From Coemansia sp. RSA 1804 (lineage: Eukaryota > Kickxellomycota > Kickxellomycetes > Kickxellales > Kickxellaceae), in assembly GCA_027578815.1 (NCBI GenBank), contig JANBTH010000493.1, positions 1-16,128 on the forward strand: a stretch of DNA of 16,128 nt, written 5' to 3'. The notes below the pieces were generated by a model. That model did no database searches. It was given only the letters and a program-made list of their open reading frames with translations, and was not told the DNA's origin. Position 1 is the stretch's first letter. Every line of letters starts with the position of its first letter. This document shows positions 16,001 to 16,128 of the stretch, in pieces. The position numbers and the translations under genes are program-made.

Positions 16001-16092
16001 ACAGAGTATGTCCGTTGGAGACTCAGAACACCGCATACTTTCAGCGGATATGTAGGTTTCGCAGCCTTTGTCCTACTACAAATCGAATACAT
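13009..16092 (-). CDS. Mitochondrial translation initiation factor IF2
   Basis: The 1,027-residue product is mitochondrial IF2 (yeast Ifm1, human MTIF2), the GTPase that brings fMet-tRNA to the mitochondrial ribosome. The first 30 or so residues are basic and uncharged-polar with RTYS at 27-30, fitting a cleavable mitochondrial presequence. A low-complexity segment (about 60-215) with degenerate repeats and a highly charged Lys/Glu/Arg region (about 230-380) follow. An IF2_N-like module lies at about 390-445 (SVDGLAKLLNV). The GTPase domain shows G1 GHVDHGKT (478-485), G2 GGITQHIGA (502-510), G3 DTPGH (525-529), G4 NKCD (579-582) and G5 SALKG (615-619). The C-terminal half has the two beta-barrel domains and the IF2 domain-3 block VIKGDVSGTVEAV. 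The protein is longer than yeast (676) or human (727) forms because of the N-terminal part. The first ATG is 36 bases from the window end, so the gene appears complete, though an upstream exon is not excluded. No intron is needed. Confidence 0.97.
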   Translation of the reverse strand: MYSICSRTKAAKPTYPLKVCGVLSLQRTYSVPSPKENLQILQNALARASKNKNKLVGAAPLVPGSSNKVRDSRPSYGGYARNNLTPSYRSSALPVFKMLTSAEEFVVPQPSPETKNNAAGSADIKPNNYENNIKPAVDNQQDQRQQQTASSSGLVVNLPQSSSKPAVDSQPQQQVSTLEPTLDLPESNSKLAVDSQKEQRHQRTASSGVARFLFLRNRPDTGTAKTLDSKMADYKEKLRLESEVFMKKQEIKVQMETKQPKMDSNIKSPEALLELERVKMRLAKQRAIKESSKTTDSVETDVGEGKQTVSEEMRRRAELVRKQMGPKHDEYKAKKLTDQGEKSRKDRERQSTAQRGNRSDRMSDRSEGPEGDSNKKKVKFKLPKKGQEVTLPLTISVDGLAKLLNVPNFHLLRKMRRIGMDKLANNYILSNEEAADIALEYDVVPIIPEDKGPELYPQKIPDDMSAHPLRPPVVTIMGHVDHGKTTLLDTLRSSSITATEAGGITQHIGAFSVDLKSGQNITFLDTPGHAAFSAMRARGANATDIVVLVVAADDGVMPQTKEAIQHALEADVPIIVAINKCDKPGADPSTIHNELLKHGIQTEELGGDIQAVKISALKGTGMDELAETIVTLAEVLDLRAEVDIPAHATVIESQVEKGRGSVASVLVKRGTLRAGDVVVAGTTWCKVRGMTDDRGKTVKSAGPACAVRVMGWKEIPRAGDLVLQAGSEQNAKDVVANRIEKRTNRERLATISELNDDRRSENERSESTREAEIAFRRAAASFKKGLRTTYPTKAEFMQKVSKADATSEASSEAAKLETPVVPIVIKGDVSGTVEAVSESLEKLPSSKIRINIIGTGVGPVTESDVAMAGAGSQGVVIAFNVKADKKTLSVAKREGVEVKTFRIIYNLLEDVEKMLVSRLPPTLVEEIRGEAIVQQTFDITLRAGLTTTVAGCRVTTGAVARSNKMRILRNGAEVHMGPASSLKNEKHDITEATKGQEFGISFDDFEGVKEGDIIQSLHYNEVPQKLN
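15445..15693 (-). repeat. Three degenerate ~28-residue repeats in the IF2 N-terminal region
   Basis: Residues 134-163, 164-189 and 190-216 start with K[PL]AVD[NS]Q and share Gln-rich, then TASS-like and LP-S-S parts. The DNA is also visibly related, with recurring CTATCGAC(C/T)GC on the plus strand at about 15508, 15588 and 15677. It lies between the presequence and the charged region, outside any catalytic domain. Confidence 0.7.
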
Positions 16093-16128
16093 TTCACAAG
16101 ACTAATGCAAAGTACATGTGCAGCATCC

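Noticed and set aside
1..16128. Transposons, CRISPR arrays, tRNA or rRNA genes, phage or defence genes
   Set aside because: No terminal repeats with transposase, no regularly spaced repeats, no T-loop-like tRNA signatures and no such protein families were seen on reading both strands.

Overview
The window looks like a piece of a fungal nuclear chromosome. It has eukaryotic ribosomal-protein and ribosome-assembly genes, a nuclear-encoded mitochondrial translation factor, short spliceosomal introns, AATAAA-type poly(A) signals and a fungal-style fatty-acid elongase. Few introns, moderately high coding GC and a Sec2-type exchange factor that keeps an animal-like (Rabin8-like) C-terminal domain suggest an early-diverging lineage such as Kickxellomycotina. 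That placement is a guess from overall character, not a measurement.

Layout: 1-1453, no recognisable gene, upstream DNA of the elongase; 1454-2377 (+), ELO-family elongase; 2688-3368 (-), NIP7 in two exons; 3369-3764, a divergent promoter carrying a telobox and a perfect inverted repeat; 3765-4870 (+), ribosomal protein uL15 (RPL27A/RPL28) with a start-codon-only first exon and a 662-nt intron; 5204-7570 (-), Sec2/Rabin-type Rab exchange factor; 7571-8618, a long divergent intergenic region; 8619-9047 (+), PBDC1/Ypl225w family; 9467-10131 (+), molybdopterin synthase large subunit in two exons; 10354-12624 (-), SulP/SLC26 anion transporter with STAS domain, possibly with an extra 5' exon at 12800-12827; 13009-16092 (-), mitochondrial translation initiation factor IF2, complete.

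Four of the eight genes serve protein synthesis: 60S assembly (NIP7), the 60S subunit itself (uL15), probable chaperoning of elongation factor eEF1A (PBDC1), and mitochondrial initiation (IF2). NIP7 and uL15 are head to head and may be co-regulated. The others (very-long-chain fatty acids, exocytosis, molybdenum cofactor, anion transport) are ordinary housekeeping or metabolic functions without an obvious shared pathway.

Three spliced models (NIP7, uL15, MOCS2B) were built by hand: the exon joins restore the conserved protein sequence in frame across GT...AG introns. I found no transposon, CRISPR array, tRNA, rRNA or defence-like cassette, and nothing that clearly amounts to a new multi-gene system. 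The points most worth checking are the NIP7/uL15 shared promoter, the long uL15 intron, the alternative N-terminus of the SulP transporter, and the cysteine clusters of the Sec2-like protein.
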